A DNA stretch of 64,000 nucleotides from Isoetes taiwanensis (taxonomy: Eukaryota > Streptophyta > Lycopodiopsida > Isoetales > Isoetaceae), in contig JAJEKV010000128.1 of the NCBI GenBank assembly GCA_021234155.1, positions 25,760-89,759 on the forward strand. The letters are read 5' to 3'. The notes beneath the pieces were generated by a model. The model was given only the letters and a program-made list of their open reading frames with translations. It was not told where the DNA came from and made no database searches. Below, piece after piece: positions 21,321 through 33,984 of this stretch. A program made the position numbers and the translations under genes. The stretch's first letter is position 1; every line of letters starts with the position of its first letter.

Positions 21321-21353
21321 GTCACGCATCTCTAGTGAACCCCAATACTACTA

Positions 21354-21640
21354 TCAAATGGTTGGCCTGTCCATTCTAGTCGGCTTGAGCATGTCCCATA
21401 TAGCTTGTACAGATCCACAGGGACCCCAACTGTCGCAATATTGCCCATAGCTTTTCCCGAGGCACAATGTCAAAAGCCTTGGCGAAGTCGAGGAAGCAAC
21501 AATATAGGTCCCCGGCTTCATCGCCTCTCGTGCCATGTCTCCATCGCTCCTCGCTATTCCCCGCTTGTCTTCAACCAGAGTTCGGATCGTAAAGATATGA
21601 TCAATAGTTGAGTGTCGAGGCCTAACTCCCACCTGCATGA
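21354..21640 (-). mobile_element. Reverse fragment of the non-L1 LINE reverse transcriptase
   Basis: Encodes GVRPRHSTIDHIFTIRTLVE and further decayed sequence. This matches the GFRPKHSTIDYLFTF block of the LINE at 45622-46068. It abuts an L1 in the opposite orientation at about 21641 and terminates the second transposon copy. Confidence 0.65.
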
Positions 21641-24600
21641 GGGCTTGTACATCTTTGCTTATGCTGCATCTCGTCGTGCTTTACTGGACACTTTGTATCA
21701 GGACCTCCTCCATTCTCGACAGGGACGTCTTCCAGGTGTTCATGATCGTGATATTTTGGCACAGATCCAAGCATTGGAGGAGGAGCAAATTCAGCAAGCA
21801 AAGATGAAGGCAGGTCTGCAGTGGTTTCGTGATGGAGACCGTTGTACGGGCTTCTTTTTTCGTGCAGCTAAGAGGCGTCGTATGACATCAACCATGTCCT
21901 CATTGCTTTTGCCGAATGGTTCGATGCTAACAGAGCCGATCAACTCTTCGCATAAAGATCCGCATGACCACTTCCGCATTTTTTCGAGAAACATCTTCCC
22001 TTTCAATCAGAAATGCAAGATGCTGTTTTATCTAGGATTTCCCCCATCATCTCTGGTGAGCAGCGTGAGTCAATAGAGGTGGCTATTACAGCTGACGATT
22101 TAAAATCGGCAGTCTTTGAACTGAAAAGGGGCAAATGCCCAGGTTTGGATGGTTTGCCAATTGAGTTCTTCCAGGAGTATTGGGAATGGCTGGAGCCAGA
22201 TGTGTATGATGCTTTCTGTGACTTTCGGCGGTCCACTGCTTTGGATAGAATTCTAAACACAGGTGCCATCTCACTCATCCCCAAGGTCAAGGATCCTCAG
22301 ACTATTTCCCAGATTGGCCCCATCACCTTACACTCATCCGTATATAAGATCTTCGCCAAGGCTTTTGCAGAAGGGTAAAGGACATCTTGGCGAGTCCATC
22401 TCAACAATCCAAAGGTTTTTCTTCCAAAACGGTGCATTTTGAATAATGTTGCTGCTGCTTATGAGGGAATTTATTGGGCACGTAGGCAAAACCTTCCAGT
22501 TGTATATCTTAAGCTTGATTTTGCAAAAGCTTATGACAGTGTCAGCTGGGAATTCATGCGTCGTTGTATGCTAAGACTGGGATTTGGGGAACAATTCACA
22601 TCAGATATTATGAAGCTGCATATCTCTGCTCGAGCGACCCGTCCCGTTCCATGGTGAGCCGTCACATGCCTTTTCACTTGGTCGTGGTATTCGCCAGGGA
22701 TGCCCTTTAGCACCATTGCTTTTCACAATTGTTGCGGAGGCTTTGTCACAGTTATTCACCATTGCAACGACAGAGGGACTTCTCCATGGTCTTGCAATGG
22801 AGAACGGCACACAAGAGGTTTGCAATCAATATGCACGACACGCTCCTCTTCCTAGTCGCTAATGATGAAAATCTTGTTGTCTGCCAAAAATGCTTTTAGA
22901 CACTTTTTCGGCCGGCTTCCTGTTCTTGTGGGGTGGCGGTGTGCGGCTTTGTGGACATTGGATAGTCCGCTCGGCATGTGTTCACGATTATCCATGGAAA
23001 TTACTTGCGCATGGACAGCCATCAAGTTGTTGGGATTCCAGTTGGTATCCATGTTACTATGGGGCTGCATGGGAGGAGATCATTAGGGGTTTGGAAAGCA
23101 CTTGTTCCGGTGGTCCACCGCTAAGTTGTCTCTTGCGTGTCGCATTACAGCGGCCAAGTCACCCCTTAGTAGTACCCATGTTTATATGGCATCCTTACGC
23201 TAGCACCACGCATCAAAGTCGCGGAGCTCATTGCAATAGTTCTAACTTTATTTGGGCAGTAATCGAGGGAAGGTGCCGTGGTTAAGGTGGCTTGGTCGGC
23301 GCATCCTTCCAAAATGGGCGAATGGTCCGGGTATGATGGACTTCTACCGCAGAGCAAAGTGCTTATTTCAAAGTTCATTTGGAGACTCCTGAATGGTGAG
23401 GATGACTCTCCGTTCACGCCTTCTTAGACAAGCTCTTGGTCATCAGATCCCTCTAGGCAAGAAGGTCATCCAAACCAGTCCTACCTTGGGCTTTATTTCG
23501 CACTCGCAGCCTTTCCCAAAGCGCCGCTTTGCGTGGCTTGTTGGCGATGGGAGGCGGGCGGACATCTTTTCCGGCCTTGCCCCTCTATCCACACCCTGTT
23601 GGAGACTCCATGGTGGTGGGCACCCACCGCCTCCGCACCCCCTCGGACTCCATTGGCGCCTCGGTTCATCCCCTTACGCAGGCGATGGGTTCTTGCGGTG
23701 TTTGTCTCTATTCAGCATGGTATGAGGAGGGTCGCCTCCGCCTTGGCCTGAATTTCGAGTGCAAAGTTCCTCTCTCGTTGGGATGTATCTCTATGGGAGA
23801 AGGTCGCAGAAAATTTGCCTCTCATAGTGCAAGTTGGTGCTGCTGAAAGGGTGCCATGGGACTGTCATGAAAATATTCACAAAGGCAAGCAATTTGTCAG
23901 ATCAGTATATCGCCTTCTTTTAGCACCACAACCCCTCCAGTTGCCAGATGGGTGGCACCTACATGTTCCACAGCCCACTTTGTGTCGCACATGGCGATGG
24001 CTTTGGGATAGGTTGCTCCACCCTAAAGTCTCTATACTGTGGTGGCAGGTTATCCACAGGTGCCTGCGGGTTAATGCCTTTCGGCATCGCTATGATCCTC
24101 GCATATCTGCAGTATGCCCGCTCTGCCTCTCGGACGTTGAGACTCTTGAGCATTGTCTCTTTGATTGTCCTGAGGTTCAACCAGCATGGTCCTGGCTACA
24201 AGGTTTGTTTAACAGTACATTGGACTGCCGATGCATTCTTTTGGCGTCCTATCCCAATGCATGGCCTCCAGCTAAACAAAGGGCATTTCATCTTGGTTCC
24301 GGTTGGCTCCTATGGTCGATATGGGAGCGTCGCAGACACCACATCTTTCAGGGCATTTATTCGTCTGCACACAGTGTTATTACAGTGGCCCAGAAAAAGA
24401 TATTGACAGACCCGAAAGTGTTCTTCCCTTGACTCGGGCGGTGGAACGATATGGATTCAAGATCTTCGAATTGATTCTTATCATTAGTCTCCTATTCTGG
24501 AGTAAGTACATTGTGCTCCGTGCTCGTGTTCTCGCGGCATCTCAGTGTGCTTACACAGTTAGATGAGACATGTAAATTTTGTACTTTTTCTCTGATTAAT

Positions 24601-24641
24601 AAACTTTTTGGCTTTCGTCCTTCAAAAAAAAAAAAAAAAAT
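21641..24641 (+). mobile_element. 5'-truncated L1-type LINE
   Basis: Protein pieces in order: LKSAVFELKRGKCPGLDGLP, ISLIPKVKDP, VVYLKLDFAKAYDSVSWEF, GRGIRQGCPLAPLLFTIVAE, a damaged YADD box (YAR/D then DTLLF), HPKVSILWWQVIHR and a Cys/His knuckle CPLC...HCLFDC. The endonuclease is missing. Many frameshifts and stops are present. The 3' end has AATAAA, then TTCGTCCTTC and a poly(A) of about 17 at 24625-24641. L1 elements copy by target-primed reverse transcription; this one is dead. Confidence 0.85.
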
Positions 24642-27027
24642 GCTGCATGAGAATGCTGGCTAGCAATTTTGCAAACACTGAACTGACAATGATTGTTCTA
24701 TAATTGGCCAGGTAGTGTGGGCCATTTTCTTCTAGATGGAAAACCTGTTGATCAAGGCTGTTAGGATTGGCATCAAGATGGCTTTGACCATTTGAACAAC
24801 TCTGCCTGCATACCATTCAAATCTGCCGCTTTCCCATTAGCAAAGCGTTGTAAGCCCTGCATGACACCCGTCTCTGTGGTTTCTAGTGCTGACCTTTCCC
24901 GCGGGTGTATTGCTGTTCGAGCGCCATGAGGATCATAGAGCTACTACAAGATTGCCTCCACAACTTGCAAGTGATGTTCCATGTAGGCTGTATTGGCTTC
25001 TGGGCACCCTGCACCAGAAGGTTTTGGGATGATGCTCCATGAGATATTACATTTCCTTTTAATGCCCTATGATGTACATGGCTTTTTTTATCCTTGAGGA
25101 GAGTATAGTCTAGCACACTAAGATCGTCTTCGCCAACAACCGCTTGCCATATGGATCCATGAATCTAATGGTTTGACCTTTACTATACTTTGCCACTTAG
25201 GACATTCAAAACTCTGGATATAAAATTCTTCTTTGCTTTTTTTTGCATAACCCCTTCATTCCTTATGAAGCAAATGGCTTCAATATTGTATAATATTGAA
25301 AATTGTGTTCTTGTAAAATAATTTTTTGCATCCAATGCATTTAAAGCACCCGCTTCATATTATGAAAAAGACTGAACTCATGATTGCCAACTTTAGAACC
25401 ACCCACAAACTTACGATAAAATGAACAAGATTTTCATAAATGCAATCCTGCTTATTGAATAGGATTTCATTCCCAGCTTTGGATGTTAATACTAGTCTCA
25501 ACTATCAAACATTCTGAGCTAACAAGTAAATCCACGACAGTAGTTCGATATCTCCACTTGCTGCCTCAAAAACCTACGTTAATGTACACCTGTTTTGATC
25601 GATTTGTTGAAGTAGATTCTCATTGTGCTGGAGCATGTGTGCTCCATGTAGGCATGATTTCATTGCATGCATGCATGTGGAAACAACGTGATAAAATAAT
25701 TTTCTTCTTTTTACTGAGTATTTTCAACACCCGATAGCTTTTGCATCGAGTATGCCATCGCAATAAATTTTTTGTAATTTTGTGCTAGAATGCCTCTATA
25801 CTCTGCAGAAATTACAAAAATGCCCCAAAAAATTAAGGTGTTTTGCTAAAATAGTAACAATTTCTTTTTGACTGATCAGACTAGAAGGTAGCCTTTACAA
25901 AGCTTACAAATGAGAGTGAGATCTACCGGACAACTAGAAGAAAAATGGAATTATGGTGTTCAAGGTACAGTGTTTAAAACGTGTCTTCTAAAAAAACAAC
26001 TCAAAAGAGCATTAGTTTGTGGATTTAAACTTCAATGTATGAGAAATTGATCTTATTGGAAAGATCTTATCATGATATACAACTTTCATGAAAACAATTT
26101 TTGCTTTAATTCTACAAAAAGTATATTACCTTATTTACCTGAAATGCCCTTCGCGTTATTTTCGCAAAATATAAAGGCATTTTAATAACTTTCTCTATAG
26201 TTTTTGTGTGCAACATGTAGTATGAAATATGGTACAGGTGGCCTATAGTCCAAATACCATGTTTACAAAATGATCTTAATTTAAATGTAATTCCACATGT
26301 TTGGAGATTACTATCATGATCCAGTCGCTTGCAATCCGATAAGGCTAGTTAAAATAAAAAAAACTCCTACATGCATGCTCACAGATGATTTAATGGGTCA
26401 ACGCTCCCCTCTCGCAGGCTATGTGCTTACTTAACCCCCTCCCATGCGCGCAAATAAATATCCCTTCACCACGAAGATGTTTACTCACTTATCATACCAC
26501 AAACACCAAAGCTGGATTGGAAGCCAGAACCTATGGGCAGGACAATACTTCGAACACATCGTGCCAATATAATGTTCACATCATCTCCCTGACTGGAGAT
26601 TAGAAATTTTATGGCTACCCATACTTTTTTTTTTTTCCACGGGCAGGTGTAAATATAGGCTTACACGATGCATGGTATATTTTGAAGTTGAACTTTCATT
26701 AGCATTGTTAACCTATAATCAACAGGTAAAAATACGTTTACCCTTGTTTTGGTGATTCTTTCGCAAGGTATTCTTTTTGGCAGAATCACAAAACTAGCAC
26801 AGTAACTGCACAGTCACGCTGTCTGCACCTTCCCCTTAGCCAATTTTTTGCTCAGATTTTTGAGCAGGGAGAGCTCGGCCGATTCAGCTCCAAATTGGTT
26901 TGAGCGGCTTCCAACCTGGTCAGAATGAGAGGGATTATGCTTGCTAATGTTTGCAAACCAAAAACCTCCTCAAGCGCAGAGATTCGATCAATTCCAAGAT
27001 CACAAAATTTTGTCCCCAAAATGCGCA
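24642..27027. other. Intergenic
   Basis: AT-rich; short frames only (25483-25737 and others) with no motif. No transposon end or RNA gene seen. Confidence 0.5.
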
Positions 27028-28079
27028 GTAACCCACTTACTTTTTTTGTTTTGAAGAACGACAGACTTTATTGAAACTCCAAGCCAAAAGCAAAATACAA
27101 ATGCAGAGGCGGGAATAAAGTCTCAGAGGATAATCATGATCCACTGAGTAGAACCACCAGCCTATGCATAAGACAGCACACTCAAATAGGACTCAAATAT
27201 CAACTGTCGCTTGACAGGAGCAAGCGAAGAACAATGGTATGCCTTAGCGATTCTAGCTTGTGCGTCCTGGAGGACGACTGCAGGAGGAATATCCAAACCC
27301 TGAAAGATACACAGTCTTCTGCGCTTCCAGATAGACCACAATAACCATCCTGATGCTAAATGAAATGCTTGGCTCCGCAACTTATTCCAAGCATCCGGAT
27401 AAATAGCCAGAAGCACTTGCTGACTTGTCAATGTCAGATGAAAAAGAGAAAACAGCCAAGACCAAACAGGCTGGAGATGAACACATAAAAAGAAACAATG
27501 CTCAATGGTCTCGTCCCTTTGCTTGCACAGTGGGCAGAGTGCTGACACTCGAGGATCAAATCTGTGGACAAGCACGTTCACACGAGGGCATCTGTGAAGA
27601 ATCTGCCACCAAAGCACCGCCACCTTAGGATGGAGTAGTTTATCCCAAGCCCAAGTCCACATACGTCTCCAATTAGGAGGTGAAAGCTGAAGGGACCACC
27701 TAGTGGATGGCGGAAGGATATCATTATTGACAAGCAGCCTATACATAGAGTTCACAAGCCTATGCTCGTGAACACTCTGGTGGGAAACCCACATGCACCC
27801 TTCAATATCCTCTGGAGCAATCAATGGCAGAGTACTAGCAATCTTTTGCCAAATAGGTCTGTCCCATCGAGACAATGAGAATTTCATTTGAAAGATTTGC
27901 CATGTCGCTAACTGGCCAGAATCATACCATGCCGCAACTGTCAAGATTCCTGCTAACCTCCAGCGTCGTTGAGTTAATGGATGAACCGAGGCACAAAGTG
28001 GAAGATTATTTTCCACAGGTATCCACCAACAAGGGGCACTCAACTTACTTTACTGCACCACAGGTAACCCACTTACTTT
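27028..28079 (-). mobile_element. 5'-truncated L1 insertion with 16-bp target duplication
   Basis: Element body 27044-28063, flanked by GTAACCCACTTACTTT at 27028-27043 and 28064-28079. The single open frame 28043-27162 (293 codons) carries SMYRLLVN, WAWDKLLHPKVAVLWWQ and a zf-RVT-type knuckle CPLCKQRDETIEHCFFLC. AATAAA and GTTCTTCAAAA close the 3' end. The intact frame suggests a recent insertion. At the 5' junction an extra copy of ACTTACTTTACTGCAC appears (28043-28058 and 28071-28086), probably filler from template switching during integration. Confidence 0.85.
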
Positions 28080-28755
28080 ACTGCACAGGTTGGGTGGGTG
28101 ATTCTACCAGACAGATGTTTTTTGCTGTGATTCCATCGAAAGGGATACTAAACAAGGGTAATCGTATTTTCACCCGTAATCAACAATGCACCCCTTTTTT
28201 TTTCCCTTTCACCCCATTATGTGCATGTCTCGTGCAAAATGGTGATGCTAAATGCCTCTCCTTTTCTAGTTTCTGCAAAAAATATTCCAAAAGAAAAGCA
28301 TTAACAAGTATTGAGACATCCGTCGGCATCCTTAGATTTGAAATCTTTAGCATTTTTACTTGAGAATGAAAAGATCTTACTCTGTTCTAGATGGAAAAAT
28401 AATAATAGTTGTCTGAACAATGGCTTAACTATATAGTAAAATATAGGGTAGCAAGCAATGTGGGACAAACTCTAAAAACCTAACAAATATATTTTCCTGT
28501 AAAATTTAAGTTAAGCCGAAGGAGCCTATGAAAATCTAGATTTCATCCGGAAAAATATAAAGAAACCCACAGATTTTGACCCGAAAACTTCCTGCAATTT
28601 TTTTTCCCTGTCGGAAATTCTCGATTTCAGCAGGTAGGATGCTAGTGTTCCTAGGAATTCGGCATACAGTGGCAAGTGCATGGTCAATATACAAAACTAG
28701 ACTTTCTTTTGCATGCGTATTCTATTTTGGACTTTCATTGTGCATGTGGCTATTC
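28080..28755. other. Intergenic
   Basis: No gene, repeat end or RNA supported. Small plus-strand frames at 27875-28363 and 28576-28764 lack motifs. Confidence 0.5.
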
Positions 28756-29380
28756 TTAGGCTAGATTTTCGAAGGTTATACTTTCGTTATGGCTTTCTTT
28801 GAATGACAAAAAGGGTCCTGAAGGGAATTTCCAAATTTCCAGATTCTGTGATAAATTATTGACAAGAGAGGAAAATAATAGAATGCATATAGGTTGTAGT
28901 CTGTTCGCTATCTCAAGCTTTGTACGAGGTTCTGTTAGACCAGCTTCTGTAAAATAACAATGGCAGTTGTTAAAGTTTATTACTGCAACATGGATACCAA
29001 TACCAACACATAATATGCAATCCAAATTCATCTTTTGTAGAAATTCAACTCGTATTGCAACTTGTCCCAGATGTGCTTGCTTATTTGCAAACTTAAGAAG
29101 AATGTTGGTTCTCTTTGCAGCACTTTGAGCCTCTGCAACTACGGCATCGTGTTTCCTCCTCCATTCACCTTCCTCTTCTCTAGTAGATTGCGATTGTTCA
29201 CATAGCAGGTGCAAGTCTTGGCTTCTGCAGCAGTGCACCTGCTCTTGAGCAGTAAACCTCAGCCAGCTGATGTCCAATCCTTTCTGCTACTATATGATCA
29301 TACTTTCCTTGCTATTCAAAAGCTTCTTTCATTGCCGCCTCCAGCTGTTGAGTAAAGCTTGCTTTTGTTCCTCCAAAGTG
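28756..29380 (-). pseudogene. Coiled-coil-like gene fragment, unidentified
   Basis: The minus strand reads FTQQLEAAMKEAFE, stop, then IVAERIGHQLAEVY and later EEEGEWRRKHDAVVAEAQSA and LKFANKQAHLGQVAIRVEF in another frame. The heptad-like charged sequence suggests exon(s) of a coiled-coil protein with stops and shifts. The family is not recognised. It could be intron-broken rather than dead. Confidence 0.3.
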
Positions 29381-30653
29381 CAGTATACGGAGAACCAAAA
29401 AGGTTTGCATTTGAGTTGTAGTGTGATACTGCTACATCATACATTCTATTCCACTCTAATAATTCTCGACGAGCATCTTCTGCAGGTTTTGTAATTAAAT
29501 TTATTTGTCATTTCTAAAACCGCATAATGTGCATTCACCTGCCTTCATCAAATGACCAAGACCACCCTCTATACTGCAACAAACATTGTGACATCTTTAG
29601 ACCAGATCTACAGAATATGCCAAGTCTAAACCCAACCATAAGAGAAGAATGAGACAAAAATAAACATCCTAAGGAAATAATAGTTTTATTTGGAAGAAAA
29701 ATCCAAAAAAAAGTAAGAATTTTATTTAGATAAGAAAGCAAGAAGACTTGCCTAGGATGCAGAAATAAAGAGTTTTAATTCAGAAAACAACCGAAAGAAA
29801 ATTAACATGGATAAAGAAGCAGCATTTTTAGAAGACTTGTTTCTGCCATAAGCCCAGCTAGAAATTGTTCACCTGTAAAAAGCTTTAATTTCTGGTAAGC
29901 TTTATTATTTCTATATGTTACTAGTCACAACTTAATTATATAAGTGATCGAATGTAAAATTTTCAAACTGGCAAGCAGCGCTTAGCTTTTTTCCCATAGT
30001 TACTGCTTTCAGCTCTGCATCTATGGGCACCCTTTGTTTATTCCAGGAAAATAGCTTGAAATATATCTTGCTTACTAACAAACGAAATAAAAACCAGGGC
30101 CAGAATCTCCCTACAAGATAAATGCCAAAAAAGAAACAAAATAATTATGTTTATTTCAAATCATTTTTTTCCGCATGGATATTAACGATTTCCCACACTT
30201 GATCCTTACAGGACCCAATCCAACTGCAACATTAGTGTAAACACACAAAGCAATTTGCAGTGCTGCCACATGAGTCTTTTGCAATGTCATCTGAACCAAA
30301 TTTCGAGAACTGTCACTATAAAGTTGTATATGCCAAATAAACAAACCTAAAGATCACCTGTTTAGGAGGCACAGATTTATTGCACACTTTTGTATATGCT
30401 TCAATAACCAAATCTTCCATTCTGCACTCATTGTCTTCAACATTCTGTTGATTCAATGTTTTCTTATTGTTTGATTAACATGAGATATATTAGCTGAGCG
30501 CTTGGCTCCTGTGCATTTTCTGTACGACAAAGACGCAAGATAATAGCCTTGCTTAAGAAAAAATATCCTTGTTACAAATCATATTAATTAGGCCACAATC
30601 AGTAAGTAGCAGAAATTTCACATAAATCACTGTTGACAGTAAGCAAGAAATTC
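29381..30653. other. Intergenic, downstream of the L29 gene
   Basis: AT-rich; no supported gene. The 3' untranslated part of the minus-strand L29 gene should occupy its right end. Confidence 0.5.
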
Positions 30654-31607
30654 TCAGCCCTCTGATTTAGATTCTTTGGCCCTTTCTTCTGCAAGAATAG
30701 CAGCTAAAGAAGGAGGTGGTCTTATGGGAGCATTTCTCCTCCATACTTTATCAAGCTTTCTTGACTCCCTTGGCTTAATACCCTGCTCAATCTCTCTTTC
30801 TCGTTTCACAGTAAGCATGCGTGCAATCTGTAATATGAAGACAGGATATACATCAGGCAAGCTAGTCCTATGATGCCAGTTGTCCTACAACAAATGCTTT
30901 ATCTTTCTGATAATTAGAAATGCCTACCTTCCTTCGTGTCCAAACATAATCAGATTTTTTAAAACCTTGACGTGTTGCCTTCTTAGCTCGCATCATGAAC
31001 AGTTCTCCCTTCAAATCAATGACATTTTCATTTATCTCCTCTGTACTCAACTTCCTAATTTCTTCCATGAGCTGCTCTCTCTTTGCCATCATGCAAACAT
31101 TCAAAGGCCTGCAAGTGGGAACTCTGGAAGACAAAGCCACTTTAATCTTGATGCTAGGAAAAAGGGCGCTGCTTCTAGTGCTGCTTGCTTTCTGGAAAAA
31201 CATGACATTGAGATGAAGCTATTATTAGGAAATTACACAAACAACTACAACGTTAACGAAACACAGACTTCGTCATTTGCATAGTCCAATCAATCTAACC
31301 TAAGGTATAGTCTACTGCTAACAATAGGTGCAATCGTTCCTCTCCTGACAAAATTACTAAGTAGCGGCCTCACCATATAGAAATCATCGTATACAACAAG
31401 CTACAAAATGCAGCTTCAAGGAAACAAAAATAGTTGCATTCTTTCATCAAAAATCCTTGTGTCAAGAGAAGATGAAAATTTACAGGATGAGAATAGCACC
31501 TGAATAAAAGACGTAGAGAGCGAGCCAGAAATTTGTCCAGAAGATCGTTTTCCATAACTAAGGCTAGGTAGGGCTGCAGATGAAGAAGAGAGAAGCGCGG
31601 ACGCCAT
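30654..31607 (-). CDS. RPL29: Plastid 50S ribosomal protein L29 (uL29c)
   Basis: Three exons: 31607-31500, 31191-30928 and 30827-30654. They total 546 nt, or 181 residues. All junctions are phase 0 with GT/AG sites (TTCAG|GTGC, TTCCAG|AAAG, GGAAG|GTAG, TTACAG|ATTG). The N-terminus MASALLSSSSAALPSLSYGK is Ser/Ala-rich without acidic residues, typical of a chloroplast transit peptide. The mature part MAKREQLMEEIRKLSTEEI, ELFMMRAKKATRQGFK and RRKIARMLTVKRERE is characteristic of plant L29, which binds 23S rRNA near the exit tunnel. The basic C-terminal extension SRKLDKVWRRNAPIRPPPSL is plastid-specific. No lesions are seen; this is the only clearly intact host gene in the window. Confidence 0.95.
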
Positions 31608-31984
31608 AGCTCACTTTCTCCTCATCCGCAATTCATAATGCCAAAACCCTCGGTATTTGATAGCCGTCCGATTGGATGATCGGCGGTCCGCAGCGACAGA
31701 CATCTTTTACTCCTATAGATGCAAGAAAAATAATTTCTATCCCACCCTGGATGTGTGTTTTATTTATTTTTTATATTTTTGAGTTGCCCGAAATTGTTGT
31801 AAAATATACGGGGACTAAGAATATTCTTTAGATTCACAGGTCAAGAGCAGGTCATTTAGTCTACACAATATTTTCAACCATTTTTTAGCCATTGATTTCA
31901 ATTTTTTTTGGCTTTATATATTCTTAGATTTTTATTAGCTTTTGTGACTATTGAACTGCTGTTGTTTGATTATTTGAGAACGGT
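31608..31984. promoter_or_regulatory. Upstream region of the plastid L29 gene
   Basis: Bases just above 31607 should contain the promoter and leader of the minus-strand L29 gene. No clear TATA box can be assigned. The distal part is AT-rich up to the LINE tail at 31985. Confidence 0.35.
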
Positions 31985-32200
31985 TAGCAGTTTTTTTTTT
32001 TTGTTTTTTTCTTTTGAAGGACGAAAGCCAAAAAGTTTATTAATCAGATAAAAAGTACAAAATTTACATGTCTCATCTAACTGTGTAAGAAAAAGATGCC
32101 ACAGGAGCATGAGCCTGGAGCACAATGTATTTTCTCCAGAATAGGAGACAAATGATAAGACAATTCGCAGATACTGAATCCAGGTGCGTTCCATCATTTC
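31985..32200 (-). mobile_element. L1 3'-end fragment
   Basis: On the minus strand this matches the last ~180 bp of the L1 at 21641-24641: CTCCTATTCTGGAG, TACATTGTGCTCC, GTTAGATGAGACATGTAAA, AATAAACTTTTTGGC, TTTCGTCCTTC, then an A-rich tail. It is a severely 5'-truncated insertion of the same family; the right boundary near 32200 is approximate. Confidence 0.75.
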
Positions 32201-33984
32201 TGATTGTTGCAGGTTTGATTCTTTGCAAGATGGCAAGATGTTGGAGACTTTGCACTTTAGAATACTAATTATAGTGGCTGATAAATGACTTTTTGGTCTA
32301 AATATTGTTGTTATGTGAATATTGTTTAGTGTAAGTATATTAAGTGAATTGCATATTTGTTTGCGCACATTACAAACAACATAAAACTGACTCCGTGCAG
32401 GTCTTATGCACAAAAAGGAGCCAAATGAGGCCTAAGCCAAAGAAGGCATCCCTTTCTTGATGGTTCTATTCATTGCATTCCATGCAGGTGCCATGTGTGT
32501 TTTGCTTTGCTAGCTGCACATGTTTTATTGGCATTAGCAGTACAATTTAGTTTTTATGCAAAGTTGTATAAGAGGCCACTATTTATGTAAGCACAATTCT
32601 AAAATGTTAGACATTTTTTATGGTGAGACCGACTTTGCTTTGGAAAATGAGACTTGTTATTAACACAACAATCTAGTAAGGTGCATTCGTCAAATGCACC
32701 TCTAGATTACGATGGCGAAATTATAGTTGGAGGTATAACTTGTTTTGCATTAAGCCGTGGTTTATAATAAGCGGTGTTGTGGGAAAACAATTTCCCGATA
32801 GTACATATCTTGTAATACTATATGAGAAATAAAATATAGCAATTTGCTAGCACATGTGTGTCTGAAGCCATTAATTGAACTCTTTAATTTGTATCCAATC
32901 TAAAAAGGCACTAAGGGATCCAAGTATTTGCCAGATGACAACGTTTTGTTCTAAAACATGTTGCCATACCTTTAATTGCACTACATCGTGCCAAACATTT
33001 CAGGCTAGAACGCTTCAGGCTGAAAGTACTTTCTTAGTTGCATAGTGCAAAAAAGGCATAGCTCCTACTATTCTGCAATGTCTTATGAGGCCTACGCATT
33101 AGATCCATAAGATGCCTGGATGTTTGCACCTATTGATCAATATAGAGCTCTGGAGCTTTGATAGATCTGTATCTGAAAGGCATTGCAAATTAAAACTGCA
33201 AAATATGAAAATGCATTACAAAGACAATTGGGTATACGCAATGATATACGGTTGATTTCTCTAATCCATGTACTGCATATATAAGGTTGATTTCTCCAAG
33301 TCATGTAGTGCAAATATTACAATAATTGGCATGACAACACCTTCAATGTGGGCATGTTTATTAGTTAATCTCCTTTTCATTGCGATCACGCAATTGCATC
33401 TTTGTCATTGAATCCTGGCAGTGTTGCTTGCATCCTTTCTACATCTGCAGCGATCCACACTTGTAAATGTATCCTGTAAATGTCTCTGGATATATGATTT
33501 CCATCTAAGCTGTGCTATAAGCACTTTATATTCTGCAGTAAGGATGGCTGTTTAAATACTCAATCCTCTTGCAAATGTCGATGCTCTACAATGTAGCATA
33601 AAAAAACATAAATAGTCGGTCTAAATTCATTCAACACCAATGTATGGACCATAATAAAGGCAGATCCTTAAGGATTTGGACATTGCTAAAAATGAAGCAT
33701 TTACAATCACTCTTACAGACTGAGATATTAAATAATGAAATTGACATCTTCTTCCAAGGAGTGGACAAAAGGCATGCTGAATTTCTTCACATGGGCAAAT
33801 TAAGTTCTTGAATTTTTTCTTAAAGTAATGCCCAACAAAAATGTGATATCCGAGTTCCAGATATAATTATCAGCCAGATCATATGTTTTTTAAGCTAAGA
33901 AAAAGAGTAAACAGAAGCATTTAAAAAAAAGGAGACAAAGAAGTGCAGTTATGCATCTATAGCCTTGAAAATGGCATGATGCAG
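32201..33984. other. Intergenic
   Basis: No supported feature. Base composition is uniform AT-rich. Confidence 0.5.

Larger units (their letters stand above)
19171..21340 (-). mobile_element. Diverged, truncated second copy of the DGQH/HAD transposon
   Basis: Contains, in the same order as 4400-6084, a decayed FCP1-like HAD exon (19171-19672), an intron with palindromes (19744-19880), an acidic exon (19858-20283) and the conserved NKNGFPLS/AYLVKAFAPIDTTC block (20924-21320). It is cut at about 21340, where reverse LINE sequence begins. A hAT-type element sits in the exon. Protein similarity is clear but DNA similarity is low, so this is a different family member and not a recent duplicate. 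Confidence 0.75.
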
